A stretch of 64,000 nucleotides of DNA from Achromobacter sp. AONIH1 (GCF_002902905.1 NZ_CP026124.1:1364001-1428000), one strand, 5' to 3'. Shown: positions 40,977 through 50,026, counted from the first letter of the stretch. Notes: a model not told the origin generated them from the letters alone. Translations and numbers: made by a program.

Positions 40977-41477
40977 ATGAAACGCCTGATCTATCGCTCG
41001 GCCACATTTTCTTTGCTCAGCTCCCTGGTGTGCGCGTCGAACCTGGCCGCGGGACAGAGCACGGCGAACTTCAACGTCACCATCGTCATCCAGGCCAACT
41101 GCACCATCGCCGCCAACAACCTGGCATTCGGCCCCCAGGGCGTGCTGAGCACGGCGGTGACATCCACCTCGACGCTGACTGTCACGTGCACCAACACCAC
41201 GCCGTATACCGTCGGCTTGAACGCGGGCACTGGCACGGGCAATACCGAGGCCAGCCGGCATATGTTCGGCACGGTCAACACGACGGCGTCCGTGGCCTAC
41301 CAACTGTACAAGGCCGACCTGAGCACCGTCTGGGGCGACGCCACCGTGGCGGCGCGCGTGAGCGGCACGGGTACCGGGGCCGCGCAGACGCTGACCGTCA
41401 ACGGCTCGGTGCCGGCCCAGGCCACGCCGGCGCCCGATACCTACAGCTCCACCGTCACCGCCACCGTCTATTTCTGA
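40977..41477 (+). CDS. Spore coat protein U domain pilin, cluster B
   Basis: A 166-residue SCPU-family pilin, same length as the cluster A pilin and sharing the mature core (ANFNVTIVIQANCTIAANN, NTTPY, and the end TYSSTVTATVYF). Differences cluster in exposed-looking positions, for example FPPQGVLSSAV versus FGPQGVLSTAV, and SPNTRQGGTGN versus AARVSGTGTG. A signal peptide ends near SNLAAGQ. ATG 40977 is preceded by GTGGAGTAGCGCTC, giving GGAG eight bases upstream. The in-frame TAG just upstream fixes the start. Its presence gives the cell a second, distinct pilin with its own leader. Confidence 0.85.
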   Translation: MKRLIYRSATFSLLSSLVCASNLAAGQSTANFNVTIVIQANCTIAANNLAFGPQGVLSTAVTSTSTLTVTCTNTTPYTVGLNAGTGTGNTEASRHMFGTVNTTASVAYQLYKADLSTVWGDATVAARVSGTGTGAAQTLTVNGSVPAQATPAPDTYSSTVTATVYF

Positions 41478-41489
41478 GGAGCCGCCACC

Positions 41490-42209
41490 GTGCGTACAGC
41501 CATGCTTGCAGTGCTGGCGGCGGTGGCGGTCCTGCTGGGCCCGACGGGTCCGGCGGGCGCGGCCACGCTGCAGATTTCCCCGGTCATGGTCGACATGGCG
41601 CCGCAACAGGGCGCCAGCGGCATCACGCTGCGCAACCCGGACGCGATGCCGGTCTATGGTCAGGTGCGGGTCTACGCCTGGGAACAGCGCGACGGCGACG
41701 ACGTGCTGTTGCCCACCGACGAGATCCAGGTCAGCCCGCCCATCATCCAGGTGCCGCCCCGCAGCGAACAGCTGGTGCGGCTGGTGCGCGCGTCGCGGGA
41801 ACCGGCGGCGATCGAGAAGAGCTATCGGCTGGTCATCGACGAGATTCCGGATCCGTCCACGCCGGCGGTCAATGGCGTGGTGCTGCGGCTGCGCTATTCG
41901 GTGCCGGTGTTCGTGGCCGGGGCCACGCCCGAGCCGCGTCCGGAACTGAGCTGGAGGGCGGCGCGCGAGGGCAAGGAATGGGTGCTGAGCCTGAACAACA
42001 CCGGCACCCGCTATGCGCAGGTGGCCAGCCTGCAGGTGTTGGACAGCGGCGGCAAGCCCGTGGCCGAGGTCGACGGGCTGGTGGGTTATGCGCTGGCCCA
42101 GCGCCAACGGCAGTGGCGTATCCCGGGCCGGCCGCAGGCGCCGGGCCCCGTGCGTATCAAGGCCCTGATCAATGGCGGCACGATCTCGGTGGCGCCCCGG
42201 ATGGACTGA
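41490..42209 (+). CDS. Periplasmic pilus chaperone, cluster B
   Basis: A 239-residue archaic-type pilus chaperone, nearly identical to the cluster A chaperone from TLQISPVMV to the last 20 residues; visible changes include E-to-D in PVMVDMAP, MITL-type substitutions and PRSEQ for PGGEQ. The signal peptide (MRTAMLAVLAAVAVLLGPTG) is different from that of copy A. The start is GTG at 41490, eight bases from GAGGAG. Because the chaperones are so alike, each could serve both pilins. It overlaps the usher start by 38 bases, as in cluster A. Confidence 0.85.
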   Translation: MRTAMLAVLAAVAVLLGPTGPAGAATLQISPVMVDMAPQQGASGITLRNPDAMPVYGQVRVYAWEQRDGDDVLLPTDEIQVSPPIIQVPPRSEQLVRLVRASREPAAIEKSYRLVIDEIPDPSTPAVNGVVLRLRYSVPVFVAGATPEPRPELSWRAAREGKEWVLSLNNTGTRYAQVASLQVLDSGGKPVAEVDGLVGYALAQRQRQWRIPGRPQAPGPVRIKALINGGTISVAPRMD

Positions 42210-44607
42210 CTGGCCGCGCGCCGGCCTGGGCGGAGGGCGGCGCGCCAGAGGTATGCAGCCTATGGCGGTATGCGCTTCCCGTACACGCGGGCGACGCGCC
42301 TGGAGCATCGCGCTGGCCCTGTCTTGCGCGGTGGCGCGGGCGGCGGACCTGCCCGATCAACTGGTGTCGTTCGGCGATATCGCCGAGCGCGACGTATTCC
42401 TGGAAGTGAGCATCAACGGCGCCAATACCTCGCAACTGCTGCGGTTCCGCGATGCGCAGGGCCGCTTGTCGGCCAGCGCGGATGCGCTGCGCTCGGTCGG
42501 CATCGACGTGCCGGAGGCGGAGGGCGCCGCTGGCAGTCCGGCGTTGCGGCTGGATGCGATTCCGGGCTTGCGCTACAGCTACAACGCCGCGACGCAGTCG
42601 GTGAACCTGGTGGTGCCGGACGCCTTGCGCACGCCTTATCAACTCGACATGCGCGGCGTCCCCAGGGCGCCTCCGGCCACCAGCGGGCGCGGGCTGGTGC
42701 TGAATTACGACGCCTACGCGCAGACCAGCGGCCTGTCCCGGTTGTCGCTGTATACCGAGCAGCGCTATTTCAGTCCGTCCGGCGTATTCAGCAACACCGG
42801 CATCACCTATGCCGGCGGGCGGGCGGACCGCTATATCCGCTATGACACCTACTGGACGCGCTCGGACCAGGACACGATGCGCACGCTGCGGCTGGGCGAC
42901 ACGATCACGTCGTCGCTGGATTGGTCGCGGTCGATCCGCATCGCCGGCGTGCAGTGGGGCCGCAACTTCTCGCTGCGGCCAGACCTGGTGACTTTTCCGG
43001 TGGCGGCGATCAGCGCGTCCTCGGTGGTGCCGTCGTCGATCGCGCTGTACATCAACGGGGTGCAGCAGTACTCCAGCAACGTGCCGGCCGGCCCCTTCGT
43101 GGTCAACCAGATCCCCGGCATCACCGGCGCGGGCCAGGCCACCATCGTCACGCGCGACGCGTTGGGGCGCAGCATCGCGACGACGGTGCCGTTGTACGTG
43201 GACACGCGCCTGCTGGCGCGGGGCCTGTCCAGCTATTCGGTGGAGGCGGGCTTCGTGCGGCGGCGGTTCAGCGTGCGTTCGTTCGACTACGACCACGCGC
43301 CGGCCGTCAGCGCATCGGGCCGCTATGGGCTGGATGACGCGCTGACGCTGGAAGGGCATGCCGAGAGCGCGCCCGGCGTCTACAACCTGGGGGGCGGCGC
43401 GTTGGTCAGGCTGGGCGAGGCGGGCGTGGTCAGCGCTTCGCTGGCCGGCAGCGCGGGCCGTTACGCGGGCGGCCAGACCAGCCTGGGCTACCAGTACGTG
43501 CGGCCTGAGTTCAGCCTGGACCTGTTGTCCACCCGGGCGCTCGGCGATTACGGCGACCTGGGCTCGCGCGAGGACGCACCGGTGGTCCGCCAGACTGATC
43601 GCGCGACCGTGTCGTTTCCCATCACCCGGTCGCAGAGCATGGCCTTGAGCTACATCGGCTATCGCCAGCCGGACGCGCCGGCCGCCAAGCTGGGCTCGGC
43701 GACCTATACCGTCAACCTGCACAGCCGCGTGGCCATGAACCTGAGTGCGTTCCACGACTTCAACCAGTCCGACTCGAACGGCGTGTACTTGAGCCTGACG
43801 CTGATGATGGGCGATCGGACCCAGGCCTTCGCGTCGGTCAGCCGCCAGCAGCGCCAGGACAGCTACAGCGTGGGCGCGCAGCGTTCGGTGGACTATGAAG
43901 GCGGCGCGGGCTGGTCGGTGCAGCGCGGACGCAGCGGCGGGCAGGCCTACACGCAGGGCCAGGCGCAGTACCTGGGCCGCTACGGCCAGCTGACCGGTCT
44001 GGCGCAGGACCTGGGCGGACGCACGCAGGCGGCGGTCCAGGCCTCGGGAGCGCTGGTGCTGATGGACGGCGTGGTCACGCCCTCGCGCCGGATCAACGAC
44101 AGCTTCGCGCTGGTGTCGACGGGCGCGCCGGACGTGGATGTGCTGCACGAGAACCGCAAGCTGGGCAAGACCGACAGCTCGGGCCACCTGCTGGTGCCGG
44201 ACCTGGTTCCCTATCAGGCCAATCGCCTGTCGATCGACGCCGAGAACCTGCCGGTGGACACGCGGCTGGAATCGACCAAGGCGGTGGTGGTGCCGCAGTC
44301 GCGCTCGGGCGTGGTGGCGAACTTCCAGCTGGAGCGCTATGTGGCGGCCACGGTGATCCTGAAGACGCCGGACGGCCAGTTCCTGCCGCCTGGGGCCGGG
44401 GTGCTGCATGCCGAGAGCGGCAAGCGCGGGGTGGTGGGCTACGACGGTATGACCTTCGTCGAGGACCTGCAGGCGCTGAATCACCTGACGGTGCGGGGCA
44501 AGGGCGTGTCCTGCCGCGCGCAATTCGAATACGGCGCCGAGCCCGGACGCCTGATGCCCACGCTGGGCCCCTATGTTTGCCATCCTTTGGAGGAACCTGC
44601 GCAATGA
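42172..44607 (+). CDS. Outer-membrane usher, cluster B
   Basis: An 811-residue usher with the same architecture as that of cluster A. ATG 42172 corresponds to the cluster A start, but an in-frame ATG at 42253 gives MQPMAVCASRT followed by a better signal peptide ending ARAAD and may be the true start (784 residues). Two tracts are practically identical to cluster A while residues around 450-550 differ (LLSTRALGDYGDLGSREDAP versus MQATRALGGYGDLGSREQAP). Relative to copy A two residues in the YAGGRADRYIRY stretch are missing, among a few others. It overlaps the tip gene by four bases. Confidence 0.85.
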   Translation: MAARSRWRPGWTDWPRAGLGGGRRARGMQPMAVCASRTRGRRAWSIALALSCAVARAADLPDQLVSFGDIAERDVFLEVSINGANTSQLLRFRDAQGRLSASADALRSVGIDVPEAEGAAGSPALRLDAIPGLRYSYNAATQSVNLVVPDALRTPYQLDMRGVPRAPPATSGRGLVLNYDAYAQTSGLSRLSLYTEQRYFSPSGVFSNTGITYAGGRADRYIRYDTYWTRSDQDTMRTLRLGDTITSSLDWSRSIRIAGVQWGRNFSLRPDLVTFPVAAISASSVVPSSIALYINGVQQYSSNVPAGPFVVNQIPGITGAGQATIVTRDALGRSIATTVPLYVDTRLLARGLSSYSVEAGFVRRRFSVRSFDYDHAPAVSASGRYGLDDALTLEGHAESAPGVYNLGGGALVRLGEAGVVSASLAGSAGRYAGGQTSLGYQYVRPEFSLDLLSTRALGDYGDLGSREDAPVVRQTDRATVSFPITRSQSMALSYIGYRQPDAPAAKLGSATYTVNLHSRVAMNLSAFHDFNQSDSNGVYLSLTLMMGDRTQAFASVSRQQRQDSYSVGAQRSVDYEGGAGWSVQRGRSGGQAYTQGQAQYLGRYGQLTGLAQDLGGRTQAAVQASGALVLMDGVVTPSRRINDSFALVSTGAPDVDVLHENRKLGKTDSSGHLLVPDLVPYQANRLSIDAENLPVDTRLESTKAVVVPQSRSGVVANFQLERYVAATVILKTPDGQFLPPGAGVLHAESGKRGVVGYDGMTFVEDLQALNHLTVRGKGVSCRAQFEYGAEPGRLMPTLGPYVCHPLEEPAQ

Positions 44608-45578
44608 GACGCGCCATCGTGTTGATCGTGCTTGCGTGGTGCTGGGCCTGGTCCGGCGCGGCGCAGGCGCAGAGTTGCGACCTGACCGGCAGTTCGACCA
44701 CCATCGACTTTGGCACGATCAATCCCCTGCTGCCGGCGGATACGCTCAACAGCGGCGGGCTGATCAAGCTGAACTGCTCCGGCCTGTCGTTGTTCACGCG
44801 GGTATGCATCAGCCTCGGAACGGGAAATACCAGCCCGTCGATCGCGGCGCGCGCGATGGGCAACGGTTCCTACCGCATGAACTACAACCTGTATACGGAT
44901 CCGGGCTATTCCAATATCTGGGGCAACGCGACCACCTCGGCGCCTACGTCGCAGCTGCTGACCGGCATCGGCGCGGGGTCGGTGTCGGCGACCGTCTATG
45001 CCAAGCTGCCGGGCGGCCAGAACACCGTGACCATCGTGAACAATGCCGATACGCAATACATGGAAAGCTACGCCACGACCACGCAGGCCAAGGTGGACGT
45101 GCAGACCTTTCCGCTCATCGGGCTGCTCCTGAACTGCCCGCTGAGTTCGCCCTCCCTGACCTTGCAGATCCCGTTGACGGTCAAGGCGCTGGTGCAGAAG
45201 AACTGCACCATTTCCGCCACCAACCTGGTGTTTCCGGCGCAGGGGCTGTTGACGGCCCCGGTGCCTGGCAGCAGCCAGATCAGCGTGCAATGCACCAACA
45301 ACAACGCGTACTCGCTGGCGCTCAATGGCGGGACGGTGGGCGGCAACGTGCTGGCGCGCAAGATGAAGCACTCGACCGCCGCCGACACGGTCGGCTACCA
45401 GCTGTACCAGGGGTCGAACTACGCCATCGTCTGGGGCGACGCGACGGGCGGCTCGCCCATGGCCGGCCTGGGCACGGGCGCGGCGCAGAGCTACACCGTC
45501 TACGGCCTGGTGCCGCCGCAGGCCACGCCCAGGCCGGGCAGCTACAGCGATACCGTCACGGCCACCATCACATTCTGA
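44604..45578 (+). CDS. Two-domain spore coat U tip subunit, cluster B
   Basis: A 324-residue protein with a signal peptide (MRRAIVLIVLAWCWAWSGAA) and two SCPU-type domains, parallel to the cluster A tip. The N-terminal domain diverges from copy A (for example TTTQAKVDVQTFPLIGLLLN in place of SGASVHVEVQTALFFPDSVN), whereas the C-terminal domain from VKALVQKNCTISATNLVFPA onward is nearly unchanged. ATG 44604 overlaps the usher stop, with TTGGAGG upstream. The difference in the presumed binding domain suggests the two pili differ in what they attach to. It is convergent with the MFS gene, 32 bases away. Confidence 0.8.
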   Translation: MRRAIVLIVLAWCWAWSGAAQAQSCDLTGSSTTIDFGTINPLLPADTLNSGGLIKLNCSGLSLFTRVCISLGTGNTSPSIAARAMGNGSYRMNYNLYTDPGYSNIWGNATTSAPTSQLLTGIGAGSVSATVYAKLPGGQNTVTIVNNADTQYMESYATTTQAKVDVQTFPLIGLLLNCPLSSPSLTLQIPLTVKALVQKNCTISATNLVFPAQGLLTAPVPGSSQISVQCTNNNAYSLALNGGTVGGNVLARKMKHSTAADTVGYQLYQGSNYAIVWGDATGGSPMAGLGTGAAQSYTVYGLVPPQATPRPGSYSDTVTATITF

Positions 45579-45610
45579 GCCTGCGCCCGGACAGGCCCGG
45601 GCCGCGCGCC

Positions 45611-47302
45611 CTACAGCGATTCCGGATCCCGCCGCAGCGAGAATCCCTGCGACCCGTTCATCGCCAGGTAGCTGACGTTGCGCGACACTTCCGGCGCCGC
45701 GTCGCCGGCGTGCAGCGCGCGCACGCCGTCCAGCACCATCTTGTCGGCCAGCGTCATGCGATCCAGCATGCGCAGGTACTGCATCCAGCTCTCGACCAGG
45801 AAGACCTCGCGCCACACCCCTTCGCGTTCCAGGTCGCGGAACAGCTGCCACTGCTGCGCGCCGTTGCGCAGCCGCATCAGGCGCAGCGGATGGGCGGCGC
45901 CGATCAGCGCGGGCAGCTTGTCGTTCGGGATCTGGTATTGCACCGCCACCAGCACCGCGCCGTGCTCGGTGTCGAAGCCGGCGGCTTGCAGGGCCGGCTC
46001 GGCGCTGTCGGCGCGCGTCAGCGACTGCGCGTCCACCTGCTCGGGCAGGCGCGAGCGGTACAGCAGCAGTACGGTCAGGCCCAGCATGACGCCGGCGCCG
46101 GCCAGCGCGCCCGACACGCCCAGCGTGCCGGCGAAATGGCCCCACATGAACGAGCCGGCCGCCAGCCCGCCGAAGATGGCGGTCTGGTACAGCGCCAGCG
46201 AGCGCGCCTTGACCCAGTCCGGCACCAGCATCTGCACCGTGGTGTTGTAGGTGGCCAGCACGCCGATCCAGCAGCCGCCGGACAGCAGCAGGGCGGGGAA
46301 GGCGACCCACAGCGTGCCGGTCAGGCCCAGCGCCAGCAGGCAGGCCGCCAGCAGGCCGGCGGCGGCGCTGATCAGGCCGCTGGCGCCCCAGCGCGCCTGC
46401 ACCCGGCGCACCAGCACGCTGCCCAGGATGGCGCCCAGGCCCAGCGCGCCCAACATGTAGCCGTACAGCATGGCGCTGCCGCCGTCGTGTTCGTGGGCCA
46501 GCAGGGGCAGCAGCGCCCACAGGGCGCTGGCCGACAGGCCGAAGGCGAAGGCGCGCAGCATGACCACGCGCGTCACGGTGGAATGCTGGGTGTAGCGCAG
46601 CGCCGTGACCGCGCCCTGCAGCAGGCGCTCGGGCGGCAGGCGGCGCTCGGGCAGGTCGCGCTTCCAGCGCCAGATCGCCCAGATCAGGCCGCCATAGCAG
46701 AAGCAGTTCAGCAGGAACACCCAGGGCGCGCCCAGCGCGCCCAGCAGCAGGCCGCCGATGGCCGGACCGACCGCGCGCGCGACGTTGTAGTTGACGCTGT
46801 TCAGCAGCACCGCGCTGCCCACGTGGGCGCGCGGCACCTGCTCGCCCACCGCCGCCTGCCAGGCCGGCGTCACGACGGCGCTGCCGATGGCGATGCAGAA
46901 GACCGAGGCGATCAGCGTGATCGGGTGCAGCAGGCCGGCGAAGGCCAGGATGGTGATGAACAGGCCCCCGGCCAGTTCCAGCCCCATGCCGGCCAGCATG
47001 ACCTTGCGGCGGTCGTAGTTGTCGGCCAGCACGCCGGTCAGGATGGACAGGGCCACCAGCGGAAAGGCGGCGGCCACCTGGATCATGGCGACCAGCAGCG
47101 GGCTGCTCTGTTCGGTGGTGATGATCCAGGCCGCGGCGACGGACTGCGCCCAGGTGCCCAGGTTGGCGAACAGGTTGGCGATCCAGATGATCCGGAACGC
47201 CGGGAAGGACAGGGGGGACAGTGTGCTGACGCGCAGCGCGGGCGCCGGCGCGGCGGCGGGCTCGGCGGGCAGGTCGGTGTTGGCCGAAACGGGTTGGAGC
47301 AT
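45611..47302 (-). CDS. MFS exporter with C-terminal monooxygenase-like domain (MFS_3 family)
   Basis: A 563-residue inner-membrane transporter. About 12 helices occupy residues 30-425, with the intracellular motif LADNYDRRKVMLAGM after helix 2. The subfamily is that of EntS-like effluxers (transmembrane secretion effectors). A soluble C-terminal domain of about 110 residues (HGAVLVAVQYQIPNDKLPAL, then QWQLFRDLEREGVWREVFLVES) resembles an antibiotic-biosynthesis monooxygenase fold and is common in this MFS group. The exported compound is unknown. It is a single gene convergent with pilus cluster B and follows sorB on the same strand after 118 bases. Confidence 0.8.
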   Translation of the reverse strand: MLQPVSANTDLPAEPAAAPAPALRVSTLSPLSFPAFRIIWIANLFANLGTWAQSVAAAWIITTEQSSPLLVAMIQVAAAFPLVALSILTGVLADNYDRRKVMLAGMGLELAGGLFITILAFAGLLHPITLIASVFCIAIGSAVVTPAWQAAVGEQVPRAHVGSAVLLNSVNYNVARAVGPAIGGLLLGALGAPWVFLLNCFCYGGLIWAIWRWKRDLPERRLPPERLLQGAVTALRYTQHSTVTRVVMLRAFAFGLSASALWALLPLLAHEHDGGSAMLYGYMLGALGLGAILGSVLVRRVQARWGASGLISAAAGLLAACLLALGLTGTLWVAFPALLLSGGCWIGVLATYNTTVQMLVPDWVKARSLALYQTAIFGGLAAGSFMWGHFAGTLGVSGALAGAGVMLGLTVLLLYRSRLPEQVDAQSLTRADSAEPALQAAGFDTEHGAVLVAVQYQIPNDKLPALIGAAHPLRLMRLRNGAQQWQLFRDLEREGVWREVFLVESWMQYLRMLDRMTLADKMVLDGVRALHAGDAAPEVSRNVSYLAMNGSQGFSLRRDPESL

Positions 47303-47420
47303 GCGGGCCTCGAGAATCGCCCCGGCCGTACCGCGGGCCGGGGTCGCCCAATGGTACGCCGAAAGCCGGACGCCGGCATGGCGGGCGGGCCGGGCCCGCC
47401 CCGGGCCTTCCCGGTCCGGC

Positions 47421-47753
47421 CTACTTCGCGGCGGCGGGCGCCGCCGGGGGCGGGGGGTAGGCCTGGTTCAGGTACTGGATGATCAGCTGCGCCTGATCCG
47501 GCGCGATGGGCGCGCCATAGACGGCGACCATCTTCTTGACCTCGGCCTCCCAGAAGCCCAGCGGCATGGGCGGCTGGGTGGACAGGTAGTCCACCGAATG
47601 GCACATGAGGCACTGGGCCGCGCTCTGTGCGCCGGGGCTGGCGCCCGGATGCAGGGTGGCGGTTTCGGCGGGCAGCTGGATGTCCAGCGCATGGGCCGGC
47701 GACAGCATGGCCAGGGCGGCAGCGCCGGCCAGCGCAAGCAGATGACGGTTCAT
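47421..47753 (-). CDS. sorB: c-type cytochrome subunit of sulfite dehydrogenase (SorB-like)
   Basis: A 110-residue periplasmic cytochrome with a signal peptide ending SPAHAL. The heme site CLMCH is at 48-52, and a methionine further on (PPMPLGF or VKKMVA) is the likely sixth ligand. It starts 10 bases after the molybdoenzyme gene, the arrangement of sorA-sorB, in which the cytochrome accepts electrons from sulfite oxidation and passes them to the respiratory chain. A proline-rich C-terminus (YPPPPAAPAAAK) is typical of the family. Symbol is by context and size. Confidence 0.8.
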   Translation of the reverse strand: MNRHLLALAGAAALAMLSPAHALDIQLPAETATLHPGASPGAQSAAQCLMCHSVDYLSTQPPMPLGFWEAEVKKMVAVYGAPIAPDQAQLIIQYLNQAYPPPPAAPAAAK

Positions 47754-47763
47754 GACGGGCTCC

Positions 47764-48999
47764 TCAGGCGGCGGTGACGCGCAGGGTTTCGACCACGTTG
47801 CGCATGTAGCCGGCGGGGTTCCACAGCGCCTCCAGCGGCTGGGTCTCGCCGGCCATGTTGGTGGCGCGGGCCTTCAGCTCGTAGGCGCCCGCCCGTTCCG
47901 GCCTGAAGTCCGCCTGCCATTCGCGGAACGAGTAGCGCCCCAGGTCCTGGCCCAGTTGCGCGGCGCGCCAGGTCTTGCCGCCGTCGGCCGAGAACTGCAC
48001 CTCGCGGATGCCGCGTCCGCCGTCGAAGGCGATGCCGCGCACGCGCTGCGCCTGGCCCAGCGGCAGGCGTGCGCCGTCGGCCAGGCTGGTGATGAAGCTG
48101 CGCACGTTGTAGCGGCCGATCGGGCGGGTCTTCTCCGGCGCCTTGCCCACCGGCGTACAGGCGCAGTCGTTGTCCGGGATGCGGTAGGCCTTCTGCATCC
48201 AGTAGCCGTCGAATTCCTTGTCCAGCACGGTGATGTCGGCCAGGTGCTTGACCCAGTAGGTGCCGTAGTGGCCCGGCACCACCAGGCGCACGGGGTAGCC
48301 GTTCAGCAGGGGCAGGTCGGCGCCGTTCATGGCGTAGGCCAGCATGACCTCGCCATCCATCGCGTGGGCCGCGTCCAGCGCCTTGACGAACTCGGGCGTG
48401 CCCGGCAGCACCGGCCGGTCCATGCCTTCGAAGCTGACCTGGCGCGCGGCCTTGCCGATGCCGGCCTTCTCCAGCACGCGCGACAGGGGGATGCCGAGCC
48501 AGCGCGCATTGCCCATGGCGCCGTTGCCCAGCTGCCCGCCGCCCACGCGCGGCTCGAAGAAGCCGCGGCTGTTGCCGGAACACTGGGTCACGGCCACCAG
48601 CTCCACCGGCGCGCCGAACTTCTCCTTCAGGTCGGCCAGCGTCAGTTCCAGCGGCGCGTCCACCAGGCCGCCCACGCGCAGCCGGTAGGCGGCCGGGTCG
48701 ATCCGGGTTGGTATGTTCCCCAGGTGATAGCGCACGAAGAAGGCATCGTTGGGGGTGATGAGGCCCTCGTTGTAGACCTCGAACGGCGTTTCCAGCTGCG
48801 GCGGCCGGGCGGTCTGGCGGATCAGGGGGCGCTTCTGCGGGTAGGCGATCAGCTCGCGCTCGCCGTTGGCGAAGGGCAGGGTGACGGTGGCGGGGGCCGC
48901 CAGCGCGTTCAGGGCCTGGCCGGCTGTCGTGCCGGCCGCGCCCAGGGTACAGGCCTGGCGCAGGAAGCGCCGGCGTCCGTTGGTGCCGGATGTGCTCAT
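47764..48999 (-). CDS. sorA: Sulfite dehydrogenase molybdopterin subunit (SorA/SoxC-like)
   Basis: A 411-residue periplasmic molybdoenzyme of the sulfite oxidase family. ATG 48999 has GGAG nine bases upstream. The twin-arginine signal GRRRFLRQACTLGAAG at 8-23 sends the folded, cofactor-loaded protein through Tat. The molybdenum-binding cysteine is C140 in VTQCSGNSRGFFEP. A C-terminal immunoglobulin-like dimerisation domain follows, with VRGIAFDGGRGIREVQFSAD. It oxidises sulfite to sulfate, with SorB taking electrons. This is relevant to the sulfonate genes 2 kb away, since the SsuD reaction releases sulfite. SoxC-type sulfane dehydrogenase is an alternative, but other sox genes are lacking. 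Confidence 0.88.
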   Translation of the reverse strand: MSTSGTNGRRRFLRQACTLGAAGTTAGQALNALAAPATVTLPFANGERELIAYPQKRPLIRQTARPPQLETPFEVYNEGLITPNDAFFVRYHLGNIPTRIDPAAYRLRVGGLVDAPLELTLADLKEKFGAPVELVAVTQCSGNSRGFFEPRVGGGQLGNGAMGNARWLGIPLSRVLEKAGIGKAARQVSFEGMDRPVLPGTPEFVKALDAAHAMDGEVMLAYAMNGADLPLLNGYPVRLVVPGHYGTYWVKHLADITVLDKEFDGYWMQKAYRIPDNDCACTPVGKAPEKTRPIGRYNVRSFITSLADGARLPLGQAQRVRGIAFDGGRGIREVQFSADGGKTWRAAQLGQDLGRYSFREWQADFRPERAGAYELKARATNMAGETQPLEALWNPAGYMRNVVETLRVTAA

Positions 49000-49150
49000 A
49001 CTCGTTGTCTCCAGGAGTTTTTCGAGTACGCTGCCGGCGTTGCGCAACCTGTCCGGCGGCGGCTTGCCAGAGTATGCGCCCGGACCCCGTCGCCGCGCCA
49101 CGCTTTTGCGCGCCGCGCGGTTTCAAAAACCGCTATTTCCGTCTTGGACC

Positions 49151-49546
49151 ATGTCGCTACGATTCGATGGCCGCGCCTTCGCGGCCCTGCTGCTGCTCAC
49201 CGCCGTGGAGGCGCTGATCGCCACCGTGGGAAAACCCTATCCCTGGCTGCGCGGCTTCGTCGGCGACGTGCTGGCGGTGGGCTGGGTGTACCTCGTGTTC
49301 CGCAGTTTCATCCGGGCGGGCGTGCTGCCGCTGGCGGTGGCGGCGCTGCTGACGGGCTATGCGGTCGAGTTCGGCCAATACCTGGCCAAGCTCTACGGTT
49401 GGCAGATCAAGCAGCCGCTGCTGCGCATCCTGCTCGGCAGCGTGCCGGACTGGTGGGACGTGCTGGCCTACACCGTGGGTTTCTTCCTGGTGCTGGCGCT
49501 GGCAGGCTGGCGCCGGCGCGGCGGGCGTGTGCCCGCCGGCGCCTAG
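49151..49546 (+). CDS. DUF2809 membrane protein
   Basis: A 131-residue protein with four hydrophobic helices. The family signature is visible as FVGDVLAVGWVYLVFRSF, then VEFGQYLAKLYGW, and ILLGSVPDWWDVLAYTVGF. DUF2809 proteins are small inner-membrane proteins of unknown function. ATG 49151 follows a purine-poor leader without a clear ribosome binding site. It is divergent from sorA, with 151 bases between. No functional link to neighbours is evident. Confidence 0.75.
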   Translation: MSLRFDGRAFAALLLLTAVEALIATVGKPYPWLRGFVGDVLAVGWVYLVFRSFIRAGVLPLAVAALLTGYAVEFGQYLAKLYGWQIKQPLLRILLGSVPDWWDVLAYTVGFFLVLALAGWRRRGGRVPAGA

Positions 49547-49588
49547 GTGGCGTGCGCATGCCGGCGGCCGTATTTGCGGGACTGCACA

Positions 49589-50026
49589 CTAGCGCAGCAC
49601 CAGCACCGGCAGCTTGGTCTGCGCCAGCACGCGCTGGGTTTCGCTGCCCAGCAGGAAGCCGGTCATGCCGTGGCGTCCATGCGAGCCCATGATGATGAGA
49701 TCGCAGCCCTGCGCCTTGGCGGTGTCGACGATGGCGGCGTGCGGGTGGTCGTTGACCGCCACCAGGCAGGAGCAGGGCACCAGCGCACTGCGGGCCTGCG
49801 CCTCCAGCCCGTCCAGGTAGGCCTGCGCGTTCTTGCGCGCCTGGTCGGTGTGGTAGCCCTGGGCGGTGCCTAGCATCTCGGCCTGGTAGACCAGCAGGTG
49901 GTCTTCGGGAATGGCGCGCAGCACGGTGACGGCGGCGTTCATCTCCTTGGCGAAGACGATGCTGCGCTGGAAAACCGAATCGGACAGCGGCGAGCCGTCC
50001 ACGGTGATGAGCAGGTGCCTGTACAT
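49589..50026 (-). CDS. Universal stress protein (UspA family)
   Basis: A 145-residue single-domain Usp. It begins MYRHLLITVDGSPLSD and ends with the ATP-binding loop IIMGSHGRHGMTGFLLGSET, matching G-2X-G-9X-G(S/T). Such proteins bind ATP and help cells through starvation and oxidative stress, though individual roles vary. GGGAGAGG precedes the ATG. It stands alone, between the DUF2809 gene and a small hypothetical gene. Confidence 0.9.
   Translation of the reverse strand: MYRHLLITVDGSPLSDSVFQRSIVFAKEMNAAVTVLRAIPEDHLLVYQAEMLGTAQGYHTDQARKNAQAYLDGLEAQARSALVPCSCLVAVNDHPHAAIVDTAKAQGCDLIIMGSHGRHGMTGFLLGSETQRVLAQTKLPVLVLR

Larger units (their letters stand above)
40850..45578 (+). repeat. Tandem duplication, copy B of the pilus operon
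   Basis: The second copy of the four-gene pilus operon, matching 35867-40553. Gene lengths are equal for pilin (166 residues) and tip (324); the chaperone is three residues longer and the usher has a longer N-terminus and a small internal deletion around 42825-42830 relative to copy A. The limits of the leader homology are approximate. Confidence 0.85.

Noticed and set aside
40592..40978. 128-codon frame on the minus strand between pilus clusters
   Set aside because: It runs across the conserved leader and pilin start of cluster B and has no counterpart at cluster A.
44571..47351. Long open frame antisense to the tip gene and overlapping the MFS gene
   Set aside because: Translation lacks family motifs and is repetitive in R, A, G and H; the genes on the supported frames explain the region.
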